Assembly: GCA_903939735.1 (NCBI GenBank)
Contig: CAJAIA010000015.1
Coordinates: 1-58,459, forward strand
Source of the DNA: an uncultured Ignavibacteria bacterium
GTDB lineage: Bacteria > Bacteroidota > Ignavibacteria > Kapaibacteriales > Kapaibacteriaceae
DNA: 58,459 bases
Reading direction: 5' to 3'
This document shows positions 46,207 through 55,700 of the stretch, one piece after another. Position 1 is the stretch's first letter. Every line of letters starts with the position of its first letter. Made by a program: the position numbers and the translations under genes. Below the pieces are notes generated by a model that saw only the letters and a list, made by a program, of their open reading frames with translations, did no database searches and had not been told where the DNA came from.

Positions 46207-47060
46207 TACAGGGTCTCGAGTCGGAATAGTGCAGAAAACTCTTGTGTCGGCATATCAGAGACGGCCGTGCACATCACATTATTGCTCTTCCACACAAACA
46301 ACGTGCCGATCTCGTCGCGTTCTTCCCAATGCCAGCGGCTTTGCTCCACATCTTGACGTATCTCCTGGTCAAGCTGGACGCTACCATCGACAACATCGTT
46401 GTTGTCTGCCTCAAGGAGGTACACCGTCTTCGGACCGGCCGCATACACAAGCTGTGCGCACTGCTGACCATTGATCGTTACCACGCTCCCGCCACGCAAT
46501 GTTGCGTCGAGCTGCGGGAAGAAGATCGGGAAATCAACACCCTGCGACGCAAAGAACGAACGAAGTTCGCTCTCATTTGAGCTTTCGCGTTCGATAGCAA
46601 ACGATCCGTTAACAACCGTGCCGAACGAAGTGTAGGCGAGCGACGACAGTTCGGAACTGCTCGTTGGGGACGTGCGGAGTAGGAACAGGGCCACGAGAGC
46701 AACCGCAACCACAGAACCGGTCACGATCAACCCGCGTACGTAGCGTGGTGACGCAAAGATGCCTTGGAGTGCTGCCGTAAGCGACCATGCCTGACGTGAT
46801 TGAGGCTGCCGCTCAAGCGCTCGATCTGCCTCGTCCATTCCTCGCGTGATGCGCAACAGAAGGTCGTTAGGAACATCAGCGCGTAGGGAGTTGGAACGTT
46901 GCCGAACAAGACGCCGTGTTGCTTCTTGAAGAGCAAGGTCGCGTCGAGCAGATTCGCTCGAGCTGAGTGCACGCTCTACAGTGCTACGCTCTGATGGATC
47001 GAGTCGTTCGCCATCAGCATATGCACTGAAGAGTGCGTTAAGTTCATTTCCGGTCGTCAT
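46206..47060 (-). CDS. membrane anti-sigma factor
   Basis: Encodes 284 residues. The cytoplasmic part at about 1-105 begins NELNALFSAYADGERLDPSE, typical of anti-ECF domains, and lacks the HxxxCxxC zinc motif. One transmembrane helix spans about 108-128 (VRGLIVTGSVVAVALVALFL). The periplasmic part at about 130-284 holds the only two cysteines (C201 in NGQQCAQLVY and C264 in NNVMCTAVSD) within a fold that resembles other anti-sigma sensor domains. It should bind the ECF factor whose gene overlaps it as ATGA. Signal and release mechanism are unknown; the downstream TlpA suggests a thiol or envelope redox signal. Confidence 0.88.
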   Translation of the reverse strand: MTTGNELNALFSAYADGERLDPSERSTVERALSSSESARRDLALQEATRRLVRQRSNSLRADVPNDLLLRITRGMDEADRALERQPQSRQAWSLTAALQGIFASPRYVRGLIVTGSVVAVALVALFLLRTSPTSSSELSSLAYTSFGTVVNGSFAIERESSNESELRSFFASQGVDFPIFFPQLDATLRGGSVVTINGQQCAQLVYAAGPKTVYLLEADNNDVVDGSVQLDQEIRQDVEQSRWHWEERDEIGTLFVWKSNNVMCTAVSDMPTQEFSALFRLETL

Positions 47061-47686
47061 TCCGGTGTCCTCCCGTCTGAAACATGCAACTCTTCGTCAC
47101 GATCGTTCTCCGACGGTACCTCGAATCCACGCTCGCGAGCGTAGGATGCGAGTTGAGCCGCGAGAATTTTGCGCGCACGGTGCAGACGTGAACGTACTGT
47201 CCCAATAGGACAATCAATAAACTCAGCTATTTCTTCGTAGGTGAAATTCTCAATGTCACAGAGAATAATCACTGTACGAAACTCATCAGGTAGGCGATTC
47301 AGAGCTGTTGAAACTTCGTCATCGAGCGCTTGCGAGAACAATTGCTCTTCCAACACTGACGTTTCAACTGAACTGTCTCGTATCGTCTCGTAAAACTCTT
47401 CGATAACATCGTACTCAACGGTGTCCGGAGCCTTTGAAGACTTCCGGAACCGGTTGATATACGAGTTCTTCAAAATTCGGAACAGCCATGCTTTGCAGTT
47501 AGTTCCCCGTTCAAACTTATCGAAGAATCGATACGCTTTGAGATAGGTTTCCTGCACAAGGTCGGAAGCATCATCTTCATCACGAGTCATCCGAACGGCA
47601 AACGAGTACAATGCCGCCATATGCGGAATTGCTTCGCGTTCAAACTCGGTGCGTAGTGAGTCCACCTCGGCCGTACTTTTTGGCAT
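47057..47686 (-). CDS. ECF-type RNA polymerase sigma factor
   Basis: Encodes 209 residues. Region 2 shows DDASDLVQETYLKAYRFFDK and KAWLFRILKNSYINRFRK. Region 4 shows ALNRLPDEFRTVIILCDIEN and the helix-turn-helix YEEIAEFIDCPIGTVRSRLH. It is close to the RpoE/SigR-type group. It lies seven bases after pepA and is coupled to the anti-sigma gene. Autoregulation is usual for such pairs, but no internal promoter is recognisable. Confidence 0.95.
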   Translation of the reverse strand: MPKSTAEVDSLRTEFEREAIPHMAALYSFAVRMTRDEDDASDLVQETYLKAYRFFDKFERGTNCKAWLFRILKNSYINRFRKSSKAPDTVEYDVIEEFYETIRDSSVETSVLEEQLFSQALDDEVSTALNRLPDEFRTVIILCDIENFTYEEIAEFIDCPIGTVRSRLHRARKILAAQLASYARERGFEVPSENDRDEELHVSDGRTPE

Positions 47687-47693
47687 GTGAGTC

Positions 47694-49178
47694 TTACCAG
47701 TGGCGAATCATGTCAGCAAGAAGGCGAACACCGACGCCAGAACCGCCCTTTGGCGTGTAATGACCAGCCTTCGGTTGGATACCAGTTCCCGCGATGTCGA
47801 GGTGTACCCATGGGTACGAAACAAAGTGCTTCAGGAACAGGGCCGCTGTGATAGCTCCTGCATTTCGGCCACCAGAGTTCTTGATATCGGCATAGTCGCT
47901 GGAGATCTGCTCTTCATATTCTTCATAGAGAGGCAGTTCGCAGACGTACTCACTTGTCCGGTCAGCAGCAGCACGAAGACGATTCTTCGTCTTTTCGTCG
48001 GTGCCCATCATGCCTGTTGTAACCGTTCCAAGCGCAATAACGCAAGCACCTGTGAGTGTCGCTAAGTCAATGACAGCGCTAGGCTTAAAGCGGTCTGCAT
48101 AACACAATGCATCAGCCAAAATCAGACGCCCCTCGGCATCCGTATTGTCGATCTCTGCTGTTTTACCGTTCATGAACGTCAGGATGTCACCAGGGACATA
48201 GGCAGTACCGCTTGGCATATTCTCTGTTGATGGGACGAGCGCGATGACATTGCGCTTCAGACCCATCTTGGCGATCGTGTACATGGTGCCGATAACGGAC
48301 GCTGCGCCATGCATGTCGCTCTTCATGTCGCTCATGCCCGCAGCAGGCTTGATCGAGATACCACCGGTGTCGAATGTGATTCCCTTACCGACAAGAACAA
48401 GGGGCTTCTCGTTCTTCGGTCCCTTCATGTGCTCCATCACGATAAAGACGGGAGGGCGAACACTGCCGGCATTGACACCCAAGAGGCCACCCATCTTGAG
48501 GTCCTCAATCTTCTTCTTGTCCAGCACAGTCGTCTTGAAGCCAGCCTTCTTGCCAACCTCTTGCACCTTCTTCGCCAGCGTCTCAGGGTAGATCTCGCAA
48601 TTAGGGGCATTTGCCAAATCACGAGCAAGCGTTACGCCACCGACGATATGTTCGCCCATAGCAGCACCCTTGGTGACGGCCTTTAGATGCGGGCGATCAG
48701 TGACGAGTGTAATCTTCTTAACGAGTCCATTCGAGGATTCGTTCTTGATGGTCTTGTACTTGTCGAAACGATACTGCGACAACAATGCACCTTCAGTGAT
48801 CGCCTGAGCGACCGTAGCCGAATCAATACCATTCATTGGCATTGTTTCGAGGGCAATTGTCGAGCAACCAGCTGCGCCTGCACGCTTAGCAGCAGCTGCT
48901 GCAGCACGACGAATGCGTTCTGGCGTTATCGATGATGTCTGTCCCATACCTACGAGAATCACACGAGGTGACACCGTTGCCGATCCTCCATAGGCAAGTG
49001 CGGTTTGATTCGCCTTTGCCGTGAAATCGCCAGAAGCGAAGAGCGGCAGCAAATGCGGGATGTCGGATGTCAGCGACTTTTGCGCGGCATTGAAGTGCTT
49101 TTCATCCTGTACGACAAACACAACGATTGCATCAGCTTTTGCTGTGCGTCGGGTACCAACAACAGATGTAACGGACAT
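47694..49178 (-). CDS. pepA: leucyl aminopeptidase (M17)
   Basis: Encodes 494 residues. It is a cytoplasmic, two-metal, hexameric aminopeptidase. The catalytic core shows LVGKGITFDTGGISIKPAAG, DMKSDMHGAASVIGTM and the family signature NTDAEGRLILADAL. The N-terminal third is the more variable macro-like domain. The gene starts after a TATCTTCG element (49215-49222) and appears to head the run pepA-sigma-anti-sigma-tlpA. The gap to the sigma gene is only seven bases, an unusual linkage for this housekeeping peptidase. Confidence 0.96.
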   Translation of the reverse strand: MSVTSVVGTRRTAKADAIVVFVVQDEKHFNAAQKSLTSDIPHLLPLFASGDFTAKANQTALAYGGSATVSPRVILVGMGQTSSITPERIRRAAAAAAKRAGAAGCSTIALETMPMNGIDSATVAQAITEGALLSQYRFDKYKTIKNESSNGLVKKITLVTDRPHLKAVTKGAAMGEHIVGGVTLARDLANAPNCEIYPETLAKKVQEVGKKAGFKTTVLDKKKIEDLKMGGLLGVNAGSVRPPVFIVMEHMKGPKNEKPLVLVGKGITFDTGGISIKPAAGMSDMKSDMHGAASVIGTMYTIAKMGLKRNVIALVPSTENMPSGTAYVPGDILTFMNGKTAEIDNTDAEGRLILADALCYADRFKPSAVIDLATLTGACVIALGTVTTGMMGTDEKTKNRLRAAADRTSEYVCELPLYEEYEEQISSDYADIKNSGGRNAGAITAALFLKHFVSYPWVHLDIAGTGIQPKAGHYTPKGGSGVGVRLLADMIRHW

Positions 49179-49214
49179 GCGTGTAATCCTGGGTTAGACT
49201 TCAAGAAATCGTAA

Positions 49215-49222
49215 CGAAGATA
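49215..49222 (-). promoter_or_regulatory. candidate -7 element (TATCTTCG) for the pepA run
   Basis: One mismatch to TAnnTTTG, 36 bases before the pepA ATG in the 59-base gap after the penicillin-acylase gene. No -33 TTG is visible at the expected distance. Confidence 0.4.
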
Positions 49223-49237
49223 GGGAAAGCGGTTGTC

Positions 49238-51745
49238 TTAGGGCACAAAGACATGGAACAGGCGGAAGGAGATGTCCGGTGATGCACCCACAGGTATCCG
49301 CACATATCCACCTTTGAGCCACAACTGCAGCTGATCAGCATAGTGAGCACTGAGGGGTTGTCCAGACGCGCCGCCAGGTACAACAGAGTACTGTATGGAA
49401 TCTCGCATCATTGAAACAACCCGCATGCTGGCAGCGACACGTGTAGCATAGGGGTTGCCAATGGACCACTCGGTTGCTTGAACGGTTGTTTGGCTGCCAG
49501 ACACTTCAAACGGACCCTGGTTCATGACGGGACGCATGAGTGGGTGGTCGCCAAACAGGTGTGGGAACGTTACCGTATGCACGCGACCATATGTCCACGT
49601 CGGGATATCCTCATTGTCAAAACGCTCACGGAGTTCAGCGACTGCTTCGATAAATGATCGAATAGTGATCCATGCAAGATCTTCACGCTGAGCCGTTGAC
49701 ACATCATCCCATACCACAGCAGATGGGTCATTGATCATTTCGTCAAGCTTTCGCAGCGGGAGGTTGCTCACAAGCGACCAATCGTAATACAGCTGCTCAC
49801 CCAATTCATCCTTGAACGTATTCCAGAGCATACGCTGGAGAAACACGGCATAGAGCGTCGACGCTGGATCAAGGGATGTCTGCGTTCCATCCCACCGCGC
49901 TAACACCTTCAGCGCACGTTGTTCGATATCGCCATAGCGTGATGCGCCACGGCGAAGAATCGGCACAAGTCGACTACACATTGCGCGTGCATATGGCGAG
50001 ACGATATCAAGCTGCATAACTTGATGATCGCGTGCATTAGGTGAGCGGTAGATCGACAGTAACTCGTGAATCCGCTGAATCCGCGAGGGTGGTTCGTAGA
50101 TCGAACCGATAAACATTGGGGGATTTGGTGCAATTGCATTGTTGGCTGAAGCCACGAATCCGCGAGATGGGTTCATTAACAACCCGAGCGAGCGCGATGA
50201 CGCGACACCACTCCAATCTGCGCCTTGCACGTCTGTGGGAATTGGCAGATGGGGGTCAGCACTGCCTCGGCGAGGAACATAGCCTGCGATTACGGTGCCG
50301 ATTGATCCATTCTTGGCAGCAACACTAAATGTGAGTGTCGGCGCCCCCCAGGTGGCCACCGCTGCAACAACGTCGTTGACCGACGTGCTACGATTGATCT
50401 TGAACAGTGCCGTAATCTCATCACTGCGATAACGGGCAGTCCAGCGCATGGTCAGACACGACGAATTCAGAATCGTTGTCGACATTGTACGAGGCGTCTT
50501 CGTGATCACCGATGGTGTCCGAAACAAATGATAGTCTGAGACGACACACGAACGGTTGGTGAAGCGCAGATCAATGAGCGAGTCGGCTCGATCGCGGATC
50601 TTTATCGTATCGCGTCGATAGCGGAACTTGACGCGACCTCCGTTGCCGTCGAAGTAGTAGTTCGAATTCTTGGGATCAACGCGTTCGAGGACGTAATCGA
50701 CGTCATCAATCATCGTGTTGGTGAAGCCCCATGCAACATGATCGTTGCGTCCAGATAGCACGAATGGGATACCTGGCAGACTCATACCAACGACGTTGAA
50801 CCCTGGCGCACTCATGTGAATCTGATACCACTTAGGGGGCATCGAGACAGAGAGGTGAGGATCATTAGCAAGGCTTGCACTGCCATCTTCACCGCGCACT
50901 GCCCAACAGTTACTTCCGAATCCTGATCCCTGCATGCCGAGTCGTTCACGGACGGCCCGAAGTGAGGACAACAAGTGTTGGGAATGGTGAAGCTCGTCGT
51001 TGTTACCTGATGCGGAGTTGGAATGCGCTGCCGAGATCGACCGTCCCGTAACAAACCCAGTATCGGCCTTGCGCATCGACGAATCAAGCACATACGGTCC
51101 AATATCCGAGCGCGGTATAAACAGCTTCTCTGCACCACGCCCACGCTTCGATGCGATTTGCGCGAACACAAGATCAGACCAAAATGCAAGCGAGACCTCG
51201 AATGCGAGCGCCCGACCAACTACGAGACAATCCTCTGGTGTCCATGGTGCTGGAGTGTAGCCAAGTGCATCGAATTCAAACGGTAGGTCTTCAAGGTTCC
51301 GCTCGATAAACGTATTGATGCCTCTCGAATACGCTTCAAGGAGCCGCCGAGTTCGCCCATCAATAGAGCGGATATTCTGTCGAGCTATTCCAGCAATGTC
51401 GATAGTCCGCATGAACGCATCAACCGCTACCGCCTCGCTACCCAATACTTCAGCGAGTGTCCCTCGTCCGACGCGTCGCCATACATCCATCTGCCAGAGT
51501 CGATCCTGCGCATGTGCAACACCCTGCGCAAACACGACGTCCTCCAATGACTTGCCAACGACATGCGGAATACCGAAGCTGTTTCGGTAGATACGGACAG
51601 TATCTCCGACGGTCGCCTGCTCTTCTTGATATGGCACGGGATGGCTTCTCGTTGCAAGAAGCACAGCAAAGAGTACGAAGCATCCAGCAAGAACGATTGC
51701 TGTGATCGTTAAGCCAATCGCACTTTGCAGCCACGAGCGCATCAT
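49238..51745 (-). CDS. penicillin acylase-family Ntn hydrolase
   Basis: Encodes 835 residues from the ATG at 51745, which overlaps the epimerase stop as ATGA; a GTG two codons earlier is possible. An N-terminal hydrophobic segment at about 8-32 (SAIGLTITAIVLAGCFVLFA) is a signal peptide or anchor. The alpha-chain start YRNSFGIPHVVG and AQGVAHAQDRLWQMD are family marks. The autocleavage nucleophile is Ser278 in GFGSNCWAVRG; many relatives have GSNAW or GSNNW here. The beta chain contains GIPFVLSGRNDHVAWGFTN. Such enzymes cleave amides of acylated amino acids, lactones or beta-lactams in the periplasm; the natural substrate is not evident. Confidence 0.93.
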   Translation of the reverse strand: MMRSWLQSAIGLTITAIVLAGCFVLFAVLLATRSHPVPYQEEQATVGDTVRIYRNSFGIPHVVGKSLEDVVFAQGVAHAQDRLWQMDVWRRVGRGTLAEVLGSEAVAVDAFMRTIDIAGIARQNIRSIDGRTRRLLEAYSRGINTFIERNLEDLPFEFDALGYTPAPWTPEDCLVVGRALAFEVSLAFWSDLVFAQIASKRGRGAEKLFIPRSDIGPYVLDSSMRKADTGFVTGRSISAAHSNSASGNNDELHHSQHLLSSLRAVRERLGMQGSGFGSNCWAVRGEDGSASLANDPHLSVSMPPKWYQIHMSAPGFNVVGMSLPGIPFVLSGRNDHVAWGFTNTMIDDVDYVLERVDPKNSNYYFDGNGGRVKFRYRRDTIKIRDRADSLIDLRFTNRSCVVSDYHLFRTPSVITKTPRTMSTTILNSSCLTMRWTARYRSDEITALFKINRSTSVNDVVAAVATWGAPTLTFSVAAKNGSIGTVIAGYVPRRGSADPHLPIPTDVQGADWSGVASSRSLGLLMNPSRGFVASANNAIAPNPPMFIGSIYEPPSRIQRIHELLSIYRSPNARDHQVMQLDIVSPYARAMCSRLVPILRRGASRYGDIEQRALKVLARWDGTQTSLDPASTLYAVFLQRMLWNTFKDELGEQLYYDWSLVSNLPLRKLDEMINDPSAVVWDDVSTAQREDLAWITIRSFIEAVAELRERFDNEDIPTWTYGRVHTVTFPHLFGDHPLMRPVMNQGPFEVSGSQTTVQATEWSIGNPYATRVAASMRVVSMMRDSIQYSVVPGGASGQPLSAHYADQLQLWLKGGYVRIPVGASPDISFRLFHVFVP

Positions 51746-52725
51746 AGCCACTTCGCCTCACGATACCATTGCACAGTGTCGCGGATACCATCGAGCAGCG
51801 ACATCTCCTGACGATATCCAAAGTCTCGACGAGCTTTGTTTGTGCTGCAGATCCAGTACTTCTGCGTTAGATCGATACCCTTTTCGTAGTCCAGGACAGG
51901 TGGCTTACCAGACAGTTTTCCAAAGAAGCCAACTGTTCCAGCTATCGAGAGCACAGCGGCATGGGGTAGGCGAATACGGAACAGCTTGCGCTTTCCCATT
52001 ACAGTTGCTGTGATGGCTGAGATCTGATCCCAGGTGTATGTTTCGTCAGACGAAACAAAGTATGTTTCACCGACGGCGCTTGGAGCGAACGCCGCATCAA
52101 CGATACCACGAGCAAGATCACGCACATGGATAAGGCTCACGCGCTTTTCATCGAAGCCGATGAACGAGGCGACACCTTTGTTAATCGTTTGAAAGAACGT
52201 CAGGATTGCTTCATCGCGTGGACCATACACTGCGGGCGGACGAACAATTGTCCATGGAATGTCCGTGCAGGATACGACGGCCTCTTCCGCAAGTTTCTTG
52301 GTGCGTCCGTATGCTGTAATTGGACGAAGCTGCGATTCTTCTGTGATTGGATCATCGCTGTAGGTCGCTGGACCGCATACGGCAAGTGAGCTAATGTGAA
52401 CGAATCGCTGCAACGATGGTGCATATGCACGCACTGCATCGAGAAGATTCTGTGTTGCATCACGATTACCGCGCAGGAAGTCCGCTTCATTCTTCGCTGC
52501 CGTGAGACCTGCAACGTGAATGACAACGTCCATACCCTCGACGGCACTCTTGAGAGAGTGGACATCAAAGAGCGATCCATCGACGCGTGTTACCTTCTTG
52601 CCCTCGAGCCAGCGGAAGTTGCTTGTCGCGCGTGCGATGTAGTACACCTCATGACCGCGCTCGAGTAAGACGTCCACGACGTGACTTCCTACAAAACCTG
52701 TCGCCCCTGTGACCATGATCTTCAC
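51742..52725 (-). CDS. NAD(P)-dependent epimerase/dehydratase (extended SDR)
   Basis: Encodes 327 residues. The cofactor motif GATGFVGSHVVDVLLERG is at the N-terminus. VIHVAGLTAAKNEADFLRGN, the Ser region HISSLAVCG and the catalytic YGRTK follow. The protein resembles 3-beta-hydroxysteroid-dehydrogenase-like and sugar-nucleotide epimerases found in FCB genomes; the substrate is unknown. It overlaps the penicillin-acylase-family gene by ATGA. It lies 20 bases downstream of the giant exported protein gene, with no terminator seen between. Confidence 0.92.
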   Translation of the reverse strand: MKIMVTGATGFVGSHVVDVLLERGHEVYYIARATSNFRWLEGKKVTRVDGSLFDVHSLKSAVEGMDVVIHVAGLTAAKNEADFLRGNRDATQNLLDAVRAYAPSLQRFVHISSLAVCGPATYSDDPITEESQLRPITAYGRTKKLAEEAVVSCTDIPWTIVRPPAVYGPRDEAILTFFQTINKGVASFIGFDEKRVSLIHVRDLARGIVDAAFAPSAVGETYFVSSDETYTWDQISAITATVMGKRKLFRIRLPHAAVLSIAGTVGFFGKLSGKPPVLDYEKGIDLTQKYWICSTNKARRDFGYRQEMSLLDGIRDTVQWYREAKWL

Positions 52726-52745
52726 GCTGTTCTCCTTGCTCAGTA

Positions 52746-55700
52746 TTATCGTGTAATTGCGATTGGTAGCGATCGCACATGTCGACCGTGTTCGTAGACG
52801 ATGATGTAGGTGCCACTTGCGAGGTGTCCAACATCGAAGCGTAACGTATAGCTTCCTGGAGGCAGCATCGACGCCAAAGGCGTCGCCACGTGATCTCCGG
52901 ACATTGCGTACATCGTGATTCGCGTCTGATCGTTTGTAATCGTTGAGATGCCTAATTCCATGCTTGTGTTATCGTTGCGAATCACACGTGCATCTACACG
53001 ATTTGTTAGATCTGCAAGCTCAGCTGAAATGATGCAGGATCCCAGCACAGCTATGCGACCATCACGACCTGTGATCTGTACCTTCTTCGCAATCACCGAG
53101 TCGATGGTCAGTGGCGTGATTGCAACTGGCGCTAGGTAGGTTTGGAACGCGAGTGTCGTAAGCTGTTGCGTGGACAGAATAGGCTGCGTATGTGTTACGG
53201 TAACAACGGCACGGCCTGGTCGATCCTCACGCACAAACGCTATCTCTCCGCGAGATCCAACAGAAGCTGTGAGAGGGCGAACCAAGGATGCGTCGTATGA
53301 AAGATAGACTGTCATCTCACGAAGATTCGCACTGTCGAGAGCTGACATCGACTCAAGTGCCAGCGGAACTTGAACTGTTTTACCTGCTGTACCTACAACA
53401 TCGAGTGGAGCAACAAGCATGACACCCGTAATTGTACCCTCGGAGACCGTTGATCCACGTAGTCCCACGGATAATGTGTCGGCACACAGGCCGCTTGTAA
53501 CAACCCGTAGAGCTTGGTCATCGGTACGTTCGTAGCCCACAAAGGCATATTCGACAGTAGCTTGAAGAGACTCGGCCGGGGCCAGAATCGCTGGCAATGT
53601 TGGAAGTGGCGCAAGAAGTTGGAACGGAGCGATCAGACCATCTATTGATGCAATGGTGATGGTGTCGCTTCCTGTGTTTGTAACAGTGAGAGTTGTGGTC
53701 GTGCGCTGTCCGTTCCCGAGAGGTCCGAGAACGGCCTGGTTGACAGCAGCCGACCAACGGCGTTCCGTCGCTGTGACGCGAATCGGAATAACGAACTCCG
53801 TGTTACACGGACCGATGGAAAGTGTGATTGTGCCAGAATTGACTCCGACGACAAGTGGAGATACTGCAGCCACGTCGACGATGAGTGTATCGCGGAAGAA
53901 TGAGCCCGACTGCAACGTAGTTGTGAATGGGCCAGTTACCCGAACGTCATTCACGCGAGACCGAAGTCCGGATAGCCCCTTGGCAACAAACACAACTTGT
54001 GCTGATGGCATAGACGAATCGTCACACGGACGAATCGTTCCTAACGATAGCGATGTCGTAGATGGCGTGTACGACGGTGCAATCACGAGTCCTTCGAACG
54101 TAACCGGTACCCGGATGTCGCACGGTGTACCTATGACGACTGCCGAACGCGTAATCGGACCCGGCGTAACGGGTGCTACAATGCGAACGGGAATGCTCTT
54201 CGATGACGACGGCGGAATCGTGACAGATGGACCGATCAATGAGACACCGTCTGCACTCTCAATACGCTCGATTGTGACACTAACAAGCGAGGTGTTTGTC
54301 ACGGTAACAATCGTATCGATTTCTGATTGACATGACAGCAAGACACCGAGATCAGTAACTTCTGGATCAACGGTAAACTTGGGCTGATAGCTTGCTGCCT
54401 GTACCTGAGCGCGTAACGTGTCGCTACACGTAAGAGAGGTAAACGGGAATGCGATTTGTTGTGTCACGCCCTGGTTGAGATCGGCGCCTAGCGGTCGGTA
54501 CTGGATCTGAATCTGAAGTGAGGATCCTGGCGCGACTGGTTTAGGAGCAGGGAAGTCTGTGAGCAAGTAGAATGGCGGACGAACTTGTGGAACTTGAACA
54601 ACGAGCTCGCCTTGACCATTGTTGACGATGAGGAAGGTTGAATCAACCTTGACAATTGATGACGGACACGCTGAGAACGTGCCGAAATCGACAAGAGCGC
54701 GATCGAGACTTGCAGCACTTTCAACACGCTCGCCAGTGAGCGTGATAGGGATCGCGAGTGAGCACGGAAGCGCTGTAAAGACAGCCTGTCCATTAAACGT
54801 ACCCGACGACGGTGGTGCAAATGTTATGCGCACCTGCTGCGACTGTCCAGCCTTGATCATAAATCCAGGTGCAGGCGAACGCAGCGCAAAGCCAGGAGGG
54901 AAGGTTGTTGATGCAATCGTAACATCAACCATACCAGTGTTTACAAGCGATATGATTTGCTCGCGCGACGACTCGCAACTGCCAAGCTTACCAAAGGCGA
55001 CACTGCTTGCAGAAAATCCTACGCGCACGTCTTGAATGCGGACGCGCACGATGGGAGAAACGCCCGGACAGCCTTCATTCGAAGCAGTTCTGACAATGTA
55101 GTCACCACCTTGACGCACGATCAAGGATCTCGCAGTTTGGCCCGCAATCACTTGTCCATCGCGGATCCATTCATACGATACTGCATCAGTGAGAGCCGTG
55201 ATTGTCAAGGAGTCGCCGGCACAGAGCTGTTGCGTACCACGAGGCGTTACATCGACTTCTTTCGCTGGTAGCGATGTAATCGTTATCGGCTCTGATGTCG
55301 ACGAACACCCGCCATTAGCTGTGATCGTTAGTCGGTATGTACCTGGTTGCCGCACAACTATTCGTGTTGTACCACCGACAGGCACGGGGGTGCCGTCGAC
55401 GGTCCAATCGTATCGATCAGCAACAGTTGAGGTTGTCAGCGTGACTGTATCGCCCACACACACTTGCAGCTTCGACGCCGCTATCAATGGCTTCGCAGGA
55501 TTTGGCTTCGAGATAGCTTGCGATTGCGCGAATCGGGTCTCCGTGTACTGTCGACCGCGTGCCGTTGTATCATCCGTGCGAGAGAGTTGTTCATCTGCTG
55601 AATAACGATAACCATAGACACGGTATGTATACGTTTCGCCGCAAATGAGACTCAAGGAGTCGACATACTGATATCCGCCATCTTCTACTGGACGAACGTC

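Noticed and set aside
53653-54330. 225-codon plus-strand open frame inside the 1301-residue protein gene
   Set aside because: The Thr/Val-rich translation mirrors the antisense of the repeat-rich gene; no start signal or motif.
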